A DNA stretch of 64,000 nt from Pseudomonas fluorescens (lineage in GTDB: Bacteria > Pseudomonadota > Gammaproteobacteria > Pseudomonadales > Pseudomonadaceae): positions 1 through 64,000 of the forward strand of contig NZ_LACC01000029.1 in the NCBI RefSeq assembly GCF_000967965.1, read 5' to 3'. Under the pieces are notes generated by a model that did not search any database, was not told where the DNA came from, and worked only from the letters and a program-made list of their open reading frames with translations. This document shows, one piece after another, positions 1 through 8,199 of this stretch. A program made the position numbers and the translations under genes. The number at the start of each line of letters is the position of its first letter. The first letter of the stretch is position 1.

Positions 1-25
1 AGACATGGTCAAAGCCGTCGACTAA
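1..25 (+). CDS. C-terminal tail of an unidentified upstream gene
   Basis: One open frame runs from the window edge to a TAA at 23-25 and encodes the tail DMVKAVD. A strong terminator hairpin follows within 20 bases, which supports a real gene end. Too little is present to name the product. Confidence 0.45.
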
Positions 26-42
26 CCCTCTGCGGCACACAG

Positions 43-69
43 AACGCCCCGACTCGTCGGGGCGTTTTT
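43..69 (+). terminator. Rho-independent terminator of the upstream gene
   Basis: A 10-bp stem (AACGCCCCGA pairing with TCGGGGCGTT) with a short CTCG loop is followed by a run of T. It closes the transcript of the truncated gene at the window edge and insulates the CoA-transferase gene. Confidence 0.85.
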
Positions 70-238
70 GTTTGCGCAAATCGTCGGACAAACTATCCTT
101 TTGTTACCGATCCGGTAACGGTGTTTTGCATGAAAGGCCCGGAATAGACGCCTCGATTGCGACCTTGGTAGCGGGACAGAAGCCGGCGTAATTCACTAGA
201 CTGCACGTCCTGCTACCTGTTGCCCGAGATAACAATCC

Positions 239-1732
239 ATGTACCGTGACCGTATTCGCCTGCCTTCGTTGTTGGACAAAGTGATGAGCGCCGCCGACGC
301 TGCCGCTCTGATTGAGGACGGCATGACCGTCGGCATGAGTGGCTTTACTCGCGCCGGCGAAGCCAAGGCCGTCCCTCAGGCGCTGGCCGAGCGCGCCAAG
401 GTCACGCCGCTGAAGATCAGCCTGATGACCGGCGCAAGCCTGGGCAACGACCTCGACAAGCAGTTGACCGAAGCCGGTGTGCTGTCGCGACGCATGCCGT
501 TTCAGGTCGACAGCACCCTGCGCAAGGCAATCAATGCCGGCGAGGTCATGTTCATCGACCAGCACTTGTCGGAAACCGTGGAGCAATTGCGCAACCAGCA
601 ATTGAAGCTGCCGGACATCGCCGTGATTGAAGCCGTAGCGATCACCGAGCAAGGGCATATCGTGCCAACCACCTCGGTCGGCAACTCGGCCAGCTTCGCG
701 ATTTTCGCCAAGCACGTGATCGTCGAGATCAACATGGCGCACAACCCGAATCTCGAAGGTCTGCACGACATCTATATTCCGACCTACCGTCCGACCCGTA
801 CGCCGATTCCGCTGGTCAAGGTCGACGATCGCATTGGCAGCACCGCCATCCCGATTCCACCCGAAAAAATCGTCGCCATCGTGGTCACCAACCAGGCTGA
901 CTCGCCCTCCACGGTGCTGGCGCCGGACGCCGAGACCCAAGCCATTGCCGACCACCTGATCGACTTCTTCAAACAGGAAGTGGCAGCCGGACGCATGACC
1001 AACAAGCTCGGCCCGCTACAAGCCGGTATCGGCACCATCGCCAACTCGGTGATGTGTGGCCTGATCGACTCGCCGTTCGAAGACCTGACGATGTATTCCG
1101 AGGTGCTGCAGGACTCGACCTTCGACCTGATCGATGCGGGCAAGCTGAGTTTTGCTTCGGGCAGTTCGATCACCCTGTCGAGCCGGCGCAATGCCGACGT
1201 GTTCGGCAATCTGGAGCGCTACAAGGACAAACTGGTCCTGCGCCCACAGGAGATCTCCAACCACCCTGAAGTCGTGCGTCGCCTTGGCATCATCGGCATC
1301 AACACGGCACTGGAGTTCGACATCTACGGCAACGTCAACTCCACTCACGTCTGCGGCACGCGGATGATGAACGGCATCGGCGGCTCGGGCGACTTCGCGC
1401 GCAACGCGCACCTGTCCGTGTTCGTGACCAAGTCGATCGCCAAGGGCGGTGCGATCTCCAGCGTGGTGCCGATGGTCAGCCATGTTGACCACACCGAACA
1501 TGACGTCGACATACTCGTGACTGAAGTGGGCCTGGCAGACTTGCGCGGCCTCGCGCCCCGGGAGCGCGCCCGGATCATCATCGACAAGTGCGTGCACCCG
1601 GATTACCGCCAGGCGCTGAATGATTACTTCACCGCCGCGTGCGCCATCGGTGGGCACACCCCGCACATCCTGCGTGACGCCCTGAGCTGGCACATCAACC
1701 TGGAAGAAACCGGGCAAATGCTGAAGAAGTAA
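239..1732 (+). CDS. Acetyl-CoA hydrolase / succinyl-CoA:acetate CoA-transferase family
   Basis: The 497-residue protein is full length for the class I CoA-transferase family (Cat1/AarC/Ach1). Members move CoA between acyl-CoA and a carboxylate such as acetate or succinate, or hydrolyse acetyl-CoA, in the cytoplasm. The glycine-rich segment GIGTIANSV (about 263-271) and the sequence MYSEVLQD hold the family's catalytic glutamate, here E288, which forms a glutamyl-CoA thioester in studied members. The gene stands alone between a terminator and a long intergenic region. The preferred donor and acceptor cannot be told from sequence. A role in acetate or propionate metabolism is an inference from the family. 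Confidence 0.9.
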   Translation: MYRDRIRLPSLLDKVMSAADAAALIEDGMTVGMSGFTRAGEAKAVPQALAERAKVTPLKISLMTGASLGNDLDKQLTEAGVLSRRMPFQVDSTLRKAINAGEVMFIDQHLSETVEQLRNQQLKLPDIAVIEAVAITEQGHIVPTTSVGNSASFAIFAKHVIVEINMAHNPNLEGLHDIYIPTYRPTRTPIPLVKVDDRIGSTAIPIPPEKIVAIVVTNQADSPSTVLAPDAETQAIADHLIDFFKQEVAAGRMTNKLGPLQAGIGTIANSVMCGLIDSPFEDLTMYSEVLQDSTFDLIDAGKLSFASGSSITLSSRRNADVFGNLERYKDKLVLRPQEISNHPEVVRRLGIIGINTALEFDIYGNVNSTHVCGTRMMNGIGGSGDFARNAHLSVFVTKSIAKGGAISSVVPMVSHVDHTEHDVDILVTEVGLADLRGLAPRERARIIIDKCVHPDYRQALNDYFTAACAIGGHTPHILRDALSWHINLEETGQMLKK

Positions 1733-2051
1733 TTGGTACAGATAGCAGCTGGCGCAAACACAGTTTCGTCAGTTTGCTCTTGCCTCTTCGCAATATGAAA
1801 AAAACTGTACTGCTGTACTGGTCATTTCTTAGGGAAAACTCCTACTCCACCGAGTCAAAACAGCATTTTTGCACCTTAATGGTGCTGATAGGTACAGTTG
1901 CCTCAATTTAGACCAGTACACCCCCTATAAACAGTTAACTGAGCTCTCACAATACAGATGAACTGTATCTACAGAGACTAGGCAAACGAGAGGATCATGG
2001 GCACCAGTTAAACCACTACCTAATCCCGCCATAAGCGGAAGGATGTCAACC
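1733..2051 (+). promoter_or_regulatory. Gene-free leader with repeated CTGTAC/GTACAG half-sites upstream of a DUF1127 gene
   Basis: This AT-richer stretch has no credible gene. It carries several copies of one motif: ACTGTACTGCTGTACTGGT (1804-1822), GGTACAGT (1891-1898), CCAGTACA (1913-1920), an inverted pair ATACAG-N5-CTGTAT (1952-1968), and TACAG just after it. A related ACCAGTACAG sits upstream of the next DUF1127 gene (2405-2414). The arrangement looks like an operator array. Repeated direct and inverted half-sites of this kind are typical of GntR/MocR-type regulators, but the regulator is not identified here. Confidence 0.5.
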
Positions 2052-2267
2052 ATGGAACGTACACTCAGTTCCGAACTGTTCTTCGAAGACACTGCTGCAA
2101 AAACCCAGGCTTCCCTGCCTCTGCGCGTTATTGCCAACCTGATGCTGTGGCAGCGCCGCATCACCAGCCGCCATCAACTGGCTCGTCTGGATTCGCGTCT
2201 GCTGGCTGACGCCGGGATTAGCGAAGCACAACGCTACGAAGAGCTGAGCAAGCCGTTCTGGCGCTAA
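2052..2267 (+). CDS. DUF1127 small protein
   Basis: This is a 71-residue protein beginning MERTLSSELFFED. A DUF1127 domain (roughly 30-71) follows, with the typical RHQLARLDSRLLADAGIS segment and an ending in LSKPFWR. An in-frame ATG at 2043 was not chosen because the GGAAGG ribosome site abuts it; that site is well spaced from the ATG at 2052. DUF1127 proteins are short, basic and alpha-helical; some alphaproteobacterial members influence RNA and phosphate or carbon physiology, but no role is known for this one. A terminator follows, so the gene is likely monocistronic. It is paralogous to the gene at 2526-2735. Confidence 0.85.
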   Translation: MERTLSSELFFEDTAAKTQASLPLRVIANLMLWQRRITSRHQLARLDSRLLADAGISEAQRYEELSKPFWR

Positions 2268-2324
2268 GTTAGCGTCGCTGGCTCTGACCTTAAGGTCCAC
2301 CGCCAGCAACCCGAATTGAACAAA

Positions 2325-2358
2325 CAAAGCCCGTCGTGGGAAACCACGACGGGCTTTG
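2325..2358 (+). terminator. Terminator after the first DUF1127 gene
   Basis: A 15-bp stem (arms CAAAGCCCGTCGTGG and CCACGACGGGCTTTG) encloses a GAAA loop, with short T runs following. It separates the two DUF1127 genes into different transcripts. Confidence 0.8.
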
Positions 2359-2404
2359 TCGTTTTGACCTGTCAAATCCGCTTTTACAGTAGGGAGCTAC
2401 GAAC

Positions 2405-2445
2405 ACCAGTACAGTTTGCAAAAACTGCCAACTTGACGAGTACAA
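2405..2445 (+). promoter_or_regulatory. Putative promoter/operator of the second DUF1127 gene
   Basis: ACCAGTACAG at 2405-2414 repeats the motif found upstream of the first DUF1127 gene. A TACAAT hexamer at 2440-2445 could be a -10 box. A convincing -35 was not found, so the start site is uncertain. Confidence 0.35.
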
Positions 2446-2525
2446 TATCGTCGCGGTGTGTCTGTAGCAGATATTCGACCGGTGTCAGCATGGAGCCCTC
2501 CACTTATCAGGACAGGGACCGCGCC

Positions 2526-2735
2526 ATGAATTCTTTACAGGATGTTTCCACCCCATCAGTTCGATCAAGACCTTGCTTGCACCGGGTTAGAGCTCTGCTA
2601 TCAGGACTCTTCGCTAGTCTGGAAAGGGCGAGAACACGACGCTTACTGGCTCAACTCGATGATCGTCAGCTATCGGATCTTGGCATCAGCCACGCTGAGC
2701 GCATCAATGAATTAGATAAACCGTTCTGGCGCTGA
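2526..2735 (+). CDS. DUF1127 small protein (second copy)
   Basis: This 69-residue protein begins MNSLQDVSTP and ends ISHAERINELDKPFWR, closely matching the C-terminus of the neighbour at 2052-2267. The RRLLAQLDDRQLSDLGIS core is typical of DUF1127. The start at 2526 has AGGGA spaced about 7 bases upstream. An in-frame ATG at 2490 lacks an equally good site but cannot be excluded. The N-terminal half differs from its paralogue, so the pair probably diverged long ago. No enzymatic function is known for the family. Confidence 0.8.
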   Translation: MNSLQDVSTPSVRSRPCLHRVRALLSGLFASLERARTRRLLAQLDDRQLSDLGISHAERINELDKPFWR

Positions 2736-2877
2736 CGGTCAGTTTGCATGACGGGCTGTTCGAACTGACACACTCAGGCCTAATATCAAGCCAGAACGTG
2801 GCGAGCGCCAAGCGCTTGGCGTCTGACTTTGCAGATACTGCGCCATTTTTCAATTGGTTTACCCAAAGGAGTTACCC

Positions 2878-3204
2878 ATGTCCCGTCTCCGTCTCCGTCT
2901 GCTCAGCGCTGCAGCCCTGTTTACCGTGGCAGCCAATGCCAGCGCAACCAGCTTCATCGTGACCACTGACGCTGTAGTCAACGCGCTCAAAGCCACATCC
3001 GATGCGACCACCGATGTCGTCTCGTCGTCGTTCAAAGATGACAAGATCGTCCTCGCGGCCCGTGACGACGCTGCCAGCTTCGTCGCCAGCGAAGGTTCCA
3101 TCCGCGGCGTGAAGCTGGAAAGCGCCATCGACCACATCCACCGCCAGGCGCCACAGCTGAACGCAACCGACGCACAACTGGCGCAGGCGATCCTGACGAT
3201 CTAA
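2878..3204 (+). CDS. DUF2388 secreted protein (copy A)
   Basis: The 108-residue product starts MSRLRLRLLSAAALF with a clear Sec signal peptide, cleaved near ANASA-TSF. The mature part carries the DUF2388 signature DDAASFVASEGSIRG, then LESA and a C-terminal ATDAQLAQAIL. The start is fixed by AAAGGAG seven bases upstream. It is the first of three tandem paralogues (also 3312-3629 and 3657-3977) leading into a large DUF4105 protein. It is probably periplasmic or exported. The family is of unknown function and largely confined to Pseudomonas and relatives. Confidence 0.85.
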   Translation: MSRLRLRLLSAAALFTVAANASATSFIVTTDAVVNALKATSDATTDVVSSSFKDDKIVLAARDDAASFVASEGSIRGVKLESAIDHIHRQAPQLNATDAQLAQAILTI

Positions 3205-3220
3205 GCGACTGTATGGACAT

Positions 3221-3241
3221 GGGGCATGCCTAACGTGCCCC
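3221..3241 (+). terminator. Hairpin between DUF2388 copies A and B
   Basis: A short inverted repeat (GGGGCA, 9-base loop, TGCCCC) lies just after copy A. There is only a weak T run, so it may be a partial terminator or an RNA stability hairpin. Confidence 0.4.
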
Positions 3242-3311
3242 GATGTTTCGGCACTGGCTCTAGACCGGGCCTTGCGCTAGGCTGGGGACTCACATTCAAC
3301 TGTCGAGTCTC

Positions 3312-3629
3312 ATGCATTTCCCTTCAAGTTTCTTGATCGTTCCAGTCTTTCTTACTCTTGGTTACTGCGGATCGGCCCACGCTTATGACGCCTTCAACCT
3401 GTCCACCCAGGGCATCGTCGCCAGTGGTTACGCCACAAGTTTGGTGACCTCCGCCCCCTTCGACCATAAACTGCTGCTCGCTGCCCATGACGACGCCGCG
3501 GCATTCATTGCCAGCGACGGCCAACTGAGAGGCGCACGACTGGAGTCGGCCCTGCGGTATCTGCGCCGAACCCAGGCAAAACTTCATGCCAGCGACCTTG
3601 AACTGGCACAGGCAATTCTCGTCCAATAG
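3312..3629 (+). CDS. DUF2388 secreted protein (copy B)
   Basis: A 105-residue protein with signal peptide MHFPSSFLIVPVFLTLGYCGSAHA, then a DUF2388 domain: AAHDDAAAFIASDGQLRGARLESALRYL is a near match to copies A and C (only the first part is invariant) and the end is ASDLELAQAIL. It is the most diverged of the three at the N-terminal half of the mature protein. The upstream ribosome site is weak, and copy A is 107 bases away, so this copy may have its own promoter. Copy C follows after 27 bases, suggesting cotranscription with it. Function unknown. Confidence 0.8.
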   Translation: MHFPSSFLIVPVFLTLGYCGSAHAYDAFNLSTQGIVASGYATSLVTSAPFDHKLLLAAHDDAAAFIASDGQLRGARLESALRYLRRTQAKLHASDLELAQAILVQ

Positions 3630-3656
3630 TTAACCCTGTTTTTCTGGAGTCGTTCC

Positions 3657-3977
3657 ATGCGTAACCCGCTGATTGCTGCCACCTTAGGCCTACTGTTGTT
3701 GGCCGATGTGGCCCAGGCACATACTCTGGTTGCCACCAGTAATATGCTGATCCGTGCTACCCAGCGCACACTCGATTTCACCTCCGACACCACCACGTCC
3801 ATTCGCGATTCGAAAATCGTGCGCGAAGCCCAGGACGACGCCGCCAGTTTCGTTGCCAGCAATGGCGACATTCGTGGCGCTCACTTGGAATCCGCCTTCG
3901 ATTTGCTGCGCACCCGTGTGCCGGAAGCTCGTGACGCCAGTGACCAGGATCTCGCCGAAGCCATCCTCGCACTGTGA
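3657..3977 (+). CDS. DUF2388 secreted protein (copy C)
   Basis: The 106-residue protein has a signal peptide (MRNPLIAATLGLLLLADVAQA) and the family core QDDAASFVASNGDIRG, LESAFDLL and ASDQDLAEAIL. TGGAG lies upstream of the ATG at good spacing. Its TGA stop overlaps the GTG start of the HExxH/DUF4105 gene, so the two are translationally coupled. This is the strongest evidence in the window that DUF2388 proteins work with that large protein. The role is unknown. Confidence 0.85.
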   Translation: MRNPLIAATLGLLLLADVAQAHTLVATSNMLIRATQRTLDFTSDTTTSIRDSKIVREAQDDAASFVASNGDIRGAHLESAFDLLRTRVPEARDASDQDLAEAILAL

Positions 3978-5935
3978 AGCGTCCAGGCGCCTGGCTGCTG
4001 GCCTGGGCCCTGTTGCTGCTCGGCAACACGGCCCACGCAGGCCTTCAATTACAGCTCAAGACCGAAGGTCTGACTCCCGCGCAACAGCAAGCCAGCCAGG
4101 CGTTGCTCAATGAAGCCATGCAGGCACTGCCGCCACGCTTTATCGAGCAACTCGATCGACGCATCGACGTCGGCTGGACCGATGACATGCCGAGAAATGC
4201 CTACGGTCAGGCGTCACTGGTGTCCGAACTCGATCTGAACCGCAACCTGCTGGCCGGTCTCACCGATGGCAGCGCCGCGACCAAGAAGACCCATCGCCCC
4301 CACGGCACCGTGCGCCGGGAAATGCTGGCCACGGTGTTGCACGAGTTGACTCACATCTACGATCGCTCACGCCTGTGGCCGGATGCCGAACGCAAGCTGA
4401 TTCAGCGCTGCACCCAGCGCAACAACAGCTCAGGGCTGGTTGGCATTCCCGACCAATGCCGGGGCCAGTCCGATCGGCGTTTTACCCTCAGTGACGATCC
4501 GCGTCTGCTCGACCTCGCCGGCTGGCAGCAATACGTAGGCCGTCGCGGTGAGCGCGAACAGCACAATCGCCAGATTGCTCGCAGCCCGGACATCTACGAG
4601 ACCAGCAGTCCGAAGGAGTTCGTCGCGGTCAACATGGAGTATTTCCTCCTCGACCCGAGCTACGCCTGCCGCCGTCCCGCGCTGTACAGCTATTACAAGG
4701 AGCATTTCGGCTGGGCGCCCGCCGCCAAAGACACCTGCAGCAAGACCTTCGCGTTCCTCAATGCCGGCAACGACTTCGCCAAGACACCTTTGGGCCAGGT
4801 CGATCCGGAGCGGGTCTATGCCGTTGACTATCTGCTGGCCGAGGCCAACCAGAACCTGTTCAGTCGCTGGGGCCACAGCATGTTGCGCCTGGTGATCTGT
4901 GCGCCGGGCCGACCACGCGGACCGGATTGCCGATTGGATCTGGACCAGCATCTGGTGCTGTCGTACCGCGCCTTCGTCGGCGACGTACAGCTGTCGAGCT
5001 GGGATGGCCTGGTCGGTAAATACCCGTCACGGCTGTTTATCCTGCCGCTGTCCCAGGTCATCGACGAATACACCAAGACCGAACTGCGCAGCCTGGCCTC
5101 CGTGCCCCTGAACCTGTCGCGCAGTGAGATTGAAGACGTGGTCGGACGTGCCGCAGAGATGCACTGGAGCTACGACGGCAACTACTTCTTCCTGTCGAAC
5201 AACTGCGCGGTGGAAGAGCTGAAATTACTGCGTGGCGGCACCAATAACCCGCAATTGGTGGGGCTCGACAACATCATGCCCAACGGCTTGTTGGAAGTAC
5301 TGAAGGGCCGCGGACTGGCGGACACCAGTGTGCTGGACGATCAACGAGAAGCCTTGCGCCTGGGTTATCGTTTCGACTCCTTCCGCGAGCGCTATCAGGC
5401 GATGTTCGAAATCCTGAAAAAGCACTTGCCGATCAAGCAGGAAACCGTCGAAGACTGGCTCGACTTGAAAGCCGCGGAACGTCGGCAATGGTTCGAGCAG
5501 GCTGACTTGCGCACCAGCGCGGCGTTGTTGCTATTGGAACAGGCCAGCTTCCGTCAGCAGTTGCTGTTGGCCCAGGATGAAGTGAAGCAGCGCTATCTGG
5601 GCGCCCGAGAGCTGAAGAATGGCGGCATGGACAAGGCCAACGAAACGCTCAAGGACATTCTCGCCAACAGTGGCTTCCTCAGCCGGCCGGCGGAACTGCT
5701 GGGCACCAACGGTTATGGCTTGCCGCAACCAAGCGAGTGGGAGCATCTGGAAGCGGAAACCAGTCAGCGCCAGAAGCAGCTCCTGGCGCTGTCCGGGGAC
5801 CTGGACAAGGAAGTGAGAGCGCTGCTTGAACCGGGCCGCGCCGCCGAAATGGCCGCCAACGAGGCCAACGTGAAGCAGATTGGTGAACACCTGCGCAAAC
5901 TGCACAAGGCATCGGGCGGGATAGAGTTGCCTTGA
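3974..5935 (+). CDS. Periplasmic HExxH/DUF4105 protein
   Basis: A 653-residue protein with a GTG start overlapping the upstream stop and a signal peptide ending near AHA-GLQ. Two regions stand out. First, an HExxH motif (H123-E124-L-T-H127), with SPKEFVAVNMEYF (about 212-224) as a possible third zinc-ligand region. Second, a DUF4105 (Lnb N-terminal-type) domain at about 280-430 with RWGHSM (H301) and NNCAVE (C411); conserved His and Cys there suggest a cysteine-peptidase-like fold, an inference. The C-terminal 200 residues are helical and charged. It is the last gene of the DUF2388 cluster. It may act on cell-wall or secreted protein substrates, possibly its small neighbours, but no substrate is known. 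Confidence 0.8.
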   Translation: MKRPGAWLLAWALLLLGNTAHAGLQLQLKTEGLTPAQQQASQALLNEAMQALPPRFIEQLDRRIDVGWTDDMPRNAYGQASLVSELDLNRNLLAGLTDGSAATKKTHRPHGTVRREMLATVLHELTHIYDRSRLWPDAERKLIQRCTQRNNSSGLVGIPDQCRGQSDRRFTLSDDPRLLDLAGWQQYVGRRGEREQHNRQIARSPDIYETSSPKEFVAVNMEYFLLDPSYACRRPALYSYYKEHFGWAPAAKDTCSKTFAFLNAGNDFAKTPLGQVDPERVYAVDYLLAEANQNLFSRWGHSMLRLVICAPGRPRGPDCRLDLDQHLVLSYRAFVGDVQLSSWDGLVGKYPSRLFILPLSQVIDEYTKTELRSLASVPLNLSRSEIEDVVGRAAEMHWSYDGNYFFLSNNCAVEELKLLRGGTNNPQLVGLDNIMPNGLLEVLKGRGLADTSVLDDQREALRLGYRFDSFRERYQAMFEILKKHLPIKQETVEDWLDLKAAERRQWFEQADLRTSAALLLLEQASFRQQLLLAQDEVKQRYLGARELKNGGMDKANETLKDILANSGFLSRPAELLGTNGYGLPQPSEWEHLEAETSQRQKQLLALSGDLDKEVRALLEPGRAAEMAANEANVKQIGEHLRKLHKASGGIELP

Positions 5936-5975
5936 TACCGCTCCCACAAGGTTGACAGCGTTTAGTCACGCAGCA

Positions 5976-6012
5976 AAAAGGGCTTCAGAACGCAGTCCTG
6001 AAGCCCTTTTTG
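5976..6012. terminator. Bidirectional terminator between the DUF4105 gene and trpA
   Basis: AGGGCTTCAG and CTGAAGCCCT pair around a short loop, flanked by A on the left and T on the right. It serves both converging transcripts. Confidence 0.85.
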
Positions 6013-6042
6013 CTGTTTAGTCTCTGAATCGGAGCTTTACCT

Positions 6043-6855
6043 TCAGCTGACGCGGGCCTTACGCACGCCTTCGGCCAATGCCGAGCACAGGCTCAGCACG
6101 CCATCCACGGCTTGTTCCGGGGAGGTGGCATTGGCGATGTGATCGATCAACGCCGAGCCCACCACTACACCGTCGGCCAGACGCGCGATAGACGCTGCCT
6201 GCTCCGGAGTCCGGATACCGAAACCGATGCTGATCGGCAGGTCGGTATGGCGGCGCAGACGGGCGACCGCTTCCTCGACGTGTTCCAGCGTGGCGGCGCC
6301 GGCGCCAGTCACACCGGCCACCGAGACGTAGTAGACGAAGCCGGAGCTGCCGTTGAGAACGGTCGGCAGGCGCACATCGTCAGTGGTTGGCGTGGTCAGG
6401 CGAATGAAGTCCAGGCCCGCGGCCTGCGCCGGGTCGCACAGCTCGCCGTTATGCTCAGGCGGCAGGTCGACCACGATCAGGCCGTCAACGCCGGCCTCCT
6501 TGGCTTCGGCGATGAAGCGCGGAACGCCGTACATGTGAATCGGGTTGAAGTAACCCATCAGCACCAGCGGCGTTTCGTTGTTGTCCTGGCGGAACTCGCG
6601 AACCATTTGCAGGGTTTTCGCCAGATTCTGCTTGGCACCCAACGCACGGATGTTGGCGAGCTGGATTGCCGGGCCGTCAGCCATCGGGTCGGTGAAGGGC
6701 ATGCCCAGCTCGATCACATCGGCACCAGCCGCAGGCAAGCCCTTGAGGATTGCCAGAGAGGTGTCATAGCCCGGGTCGCCGGCGGTCACGAAGGTCACCA
6801 GGGCGGCACGGTTTTGTTCCTTGAGTTCGGCAAAACGCGTTTGCAGGCGGCTCAT
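6043..6855 (-). CDS. trpA: Tryptophan synthase alpha chain
   Basis: The 270-residue TIM-barrel protein cleaves indole-3-glycerol phosphate to indole and glyceraldehyde 3-phosphate in the last steps of tryptophan synthesis, in the cytoplasmic alpha2beta2 complex with TrpB. The catalytic pair is at the family positions, E49 (DVIELGMPF) and D60 (DPMADGPA). It overlaps trpB in a TGATG arrangement, so the two are translationally coupled. Expression should follow trpB and be activated by TrpI when indoleglycerol phosphate accumulates, as known for pseudomonads. Confidence 0.98.
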   Translation of the reverse strand: MSRLQTRFAELKEQNRAALVTFVTAGDPGYDTSLAILKGLPAAGADVIELGMPFTDPMADGPAIQLANIRALGAKQNLAKTLQMVREFRQDNNETPLVLMGYFNPIHMYGVPRFIAEAKEAGVDGLIVVDLPPEHNGELCDPAQAAGLDFIRLTTPTTDDVRLPTVLNGSSGFVYYVSVAGVTGAGAATLEHVEEAVARLRRHTDLPISIGFGIRTPEQAASIARLADGVVVGSALIDHIANATSPEQAVDGVLSLCSALAEGVRKARVS

Positions 6856-8075
6856 CAGTGTTTCTCCTGCTTCGATTGTTCCATGTGGTGCATCACGGTC
6901 TGCATGTCTTTATCGCCACGGCCGGACAGGTTGACCACCATCAGGTGATCTTTTGGCAGGGTCGGTGCGCGCTTGAATACTTCAGCCAGGGCATGGGCGC
7001 TTTCCAGGGCAGGGATGATCCCTTCCAGACGGCAGCACTGGTGGAATGCAGCGAGGGCTTCGTCGTCGGTCACCGAGGTGTACTGAACGCGGCCGATGTC
7101 ATGCAACCAGGCGTGTTCCGGGCCGATGCCCGGGTAGTCCAGGCCAGCGGAGATCGAGTGGGCGTCGATGATCTGGCCATCGTCGTCCTGCAGCAGGAAG
7201 GTGCGGTTGCCGTGCAACACACCGGGTACGCCGCCGTTCAGGCTGGCCGCATGCTTGCCGGTCTCGATGCCGTAACCGGCGGCTTCAACGCCGATGATCT
7301 CGACACTCTTGTCGTCGAGGAACGGGTGGAACAGGCCCATGGCGTTGGAACCACCACCGATGCACGCCACCAGGCTGTCTGGCAGGCGACCTTCCTGGGC
7401 TTGCAGCTGCTCGCGGGTTTCCTTGCCGATCACGGCCTGGAAGTCGCGAACCATCGCCGGATAAGGATGTGGACCGGCCACGGTGCCGATCAGGTAGAAG
7501 GTGCTGTCGACGTTGGTCACCCAGTCACGCAGGGCTTCGTTCATCGCGTCTTTCAGCGTGCCGGTACCGGCTACCACCGGGATCACTTCGGCGCCCAGCA
7601 GCTTCATGCGGAACACGTTGGCCTGCTGACGCTCGATGTCAGTGGTGCCCATGTAAATCACGCAATCCAGACCGAAACGCGCAGCGACGGTGGCAGTGGC
7701 CACACCGTGCATGCCAGCGCCGGTCTCGGCGATGATGCGCTTCTTGCCCATACGCCGCGCCAGCAGGATCTGGCCGATGCAGTTGTTGATCTTGTGCGCG
7801 CCGGTGTGGTTCAGCTCTTCACGCTTGAGGTAGATCTTCGCGCCGCCGCAGAACTCGGTCAGACGCTCGGCGAAGTACAGTGGGCTTGGACGTCCGACAT
7901 AGTCACGCTGGAAGTAGGCCAGTTCCTCCTTGAATGCAGGATCTTCCTTGGCCAACTCATATTCACGGGCCAGGTCGAGGATCAACGGCATCAGGGTTTC
8001 GGCAACGTAGCGGCCGCCGAACGCGCCAAACAGGCCGTTGGCATCAGGGCCGTTGCGCAGATTAGTCTGGGTCAT
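6855..8075 (-). CDS. trpB: Tryptophan synthase beta chain
   Basis: The 406-residue PLP enzyme condenses indole with serine to form tryptophan. The cofactor lysine is K95 in NHTGAHKINN, and a GGGSNAMG phosphate-binding loop is present. The open frame extends upstream, but the start is placed at 8075 (MTQTNLRNGPDANG), which has GGAGCG upstream and matches family N-termini. It is transcribed divergently from trpI, with 124 bases between. It is the first gene of the trpBA operon. Confidence 0.98.
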   Translation of the reverse strand: MTQTNLRNGPDANGLFGAFGGRYVAETLMPLILDLAREYELAKEDPAFKEELAYFQRDYVGRPSPLYFAERLTEFCGGAKIYLKREELNHTGAHKINNCIGQILLARRMGKKRIIAETGAGMHGVATATVAARFGLDCVIYMGTTDIERQQANVFRMKLLGAEVIPVVAGTGTLKDAMNEALRDWVTNVDSTFYLIGTVAGPHPYPAMVRDFQAVIGKETREQLQAQEGRLPDSLVACIGGGSNAMGLFHPFLDDKSVEIIGVEAAGYGIETGKHAASLNGGVPGVLHGNRTFLLQDDDGQIIDAHSISAGLDYPGIGPEHAWLHDIGRVQYTSVTDDEALAAFHQCCRLEGIIPALESAHALAEVFKRAPTLPKDHLMVVNLSGRGDKDMQTVMHHMEQSKQEKH

Positions 8076-8199
8076 GGGGCGCTCCAGTTGAATGCGTGAA
8101 GTGATGCATAAAGAGATAGTGGGCTTCACTCTACCCCTGACGCCCCGGCCTGAAAACCGATAAGATCGCCACAACCTGTCAGGAAAACTCACAGATCCA
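8076..8199. promoter_or_regulatory. Divergent trpBA/trpI promoter region with TrpI operator
   Basis: The region holds a LysR-type inverted repeat at 8176-8194 (CTGTCAG-GAAAA-CTCACAG) ending five bases from the trpI start. Pseudomonad TrpI binds such a site in the shared promoter, repressing its own gene and, with indoleglycerol phosphate, activating trpBA. The site is seen directly; its function is transferred from the studied P. aeruginosa and P. putida systems. Confidence 0.7.

Noticed and set aside
1963..1974. CTGTATCTACAG as a LexA box
   Set aside because: The CTG and CAG are six bases apart, not ten, so it does not fit LexA; it belongs to the CTGTAC motif array.
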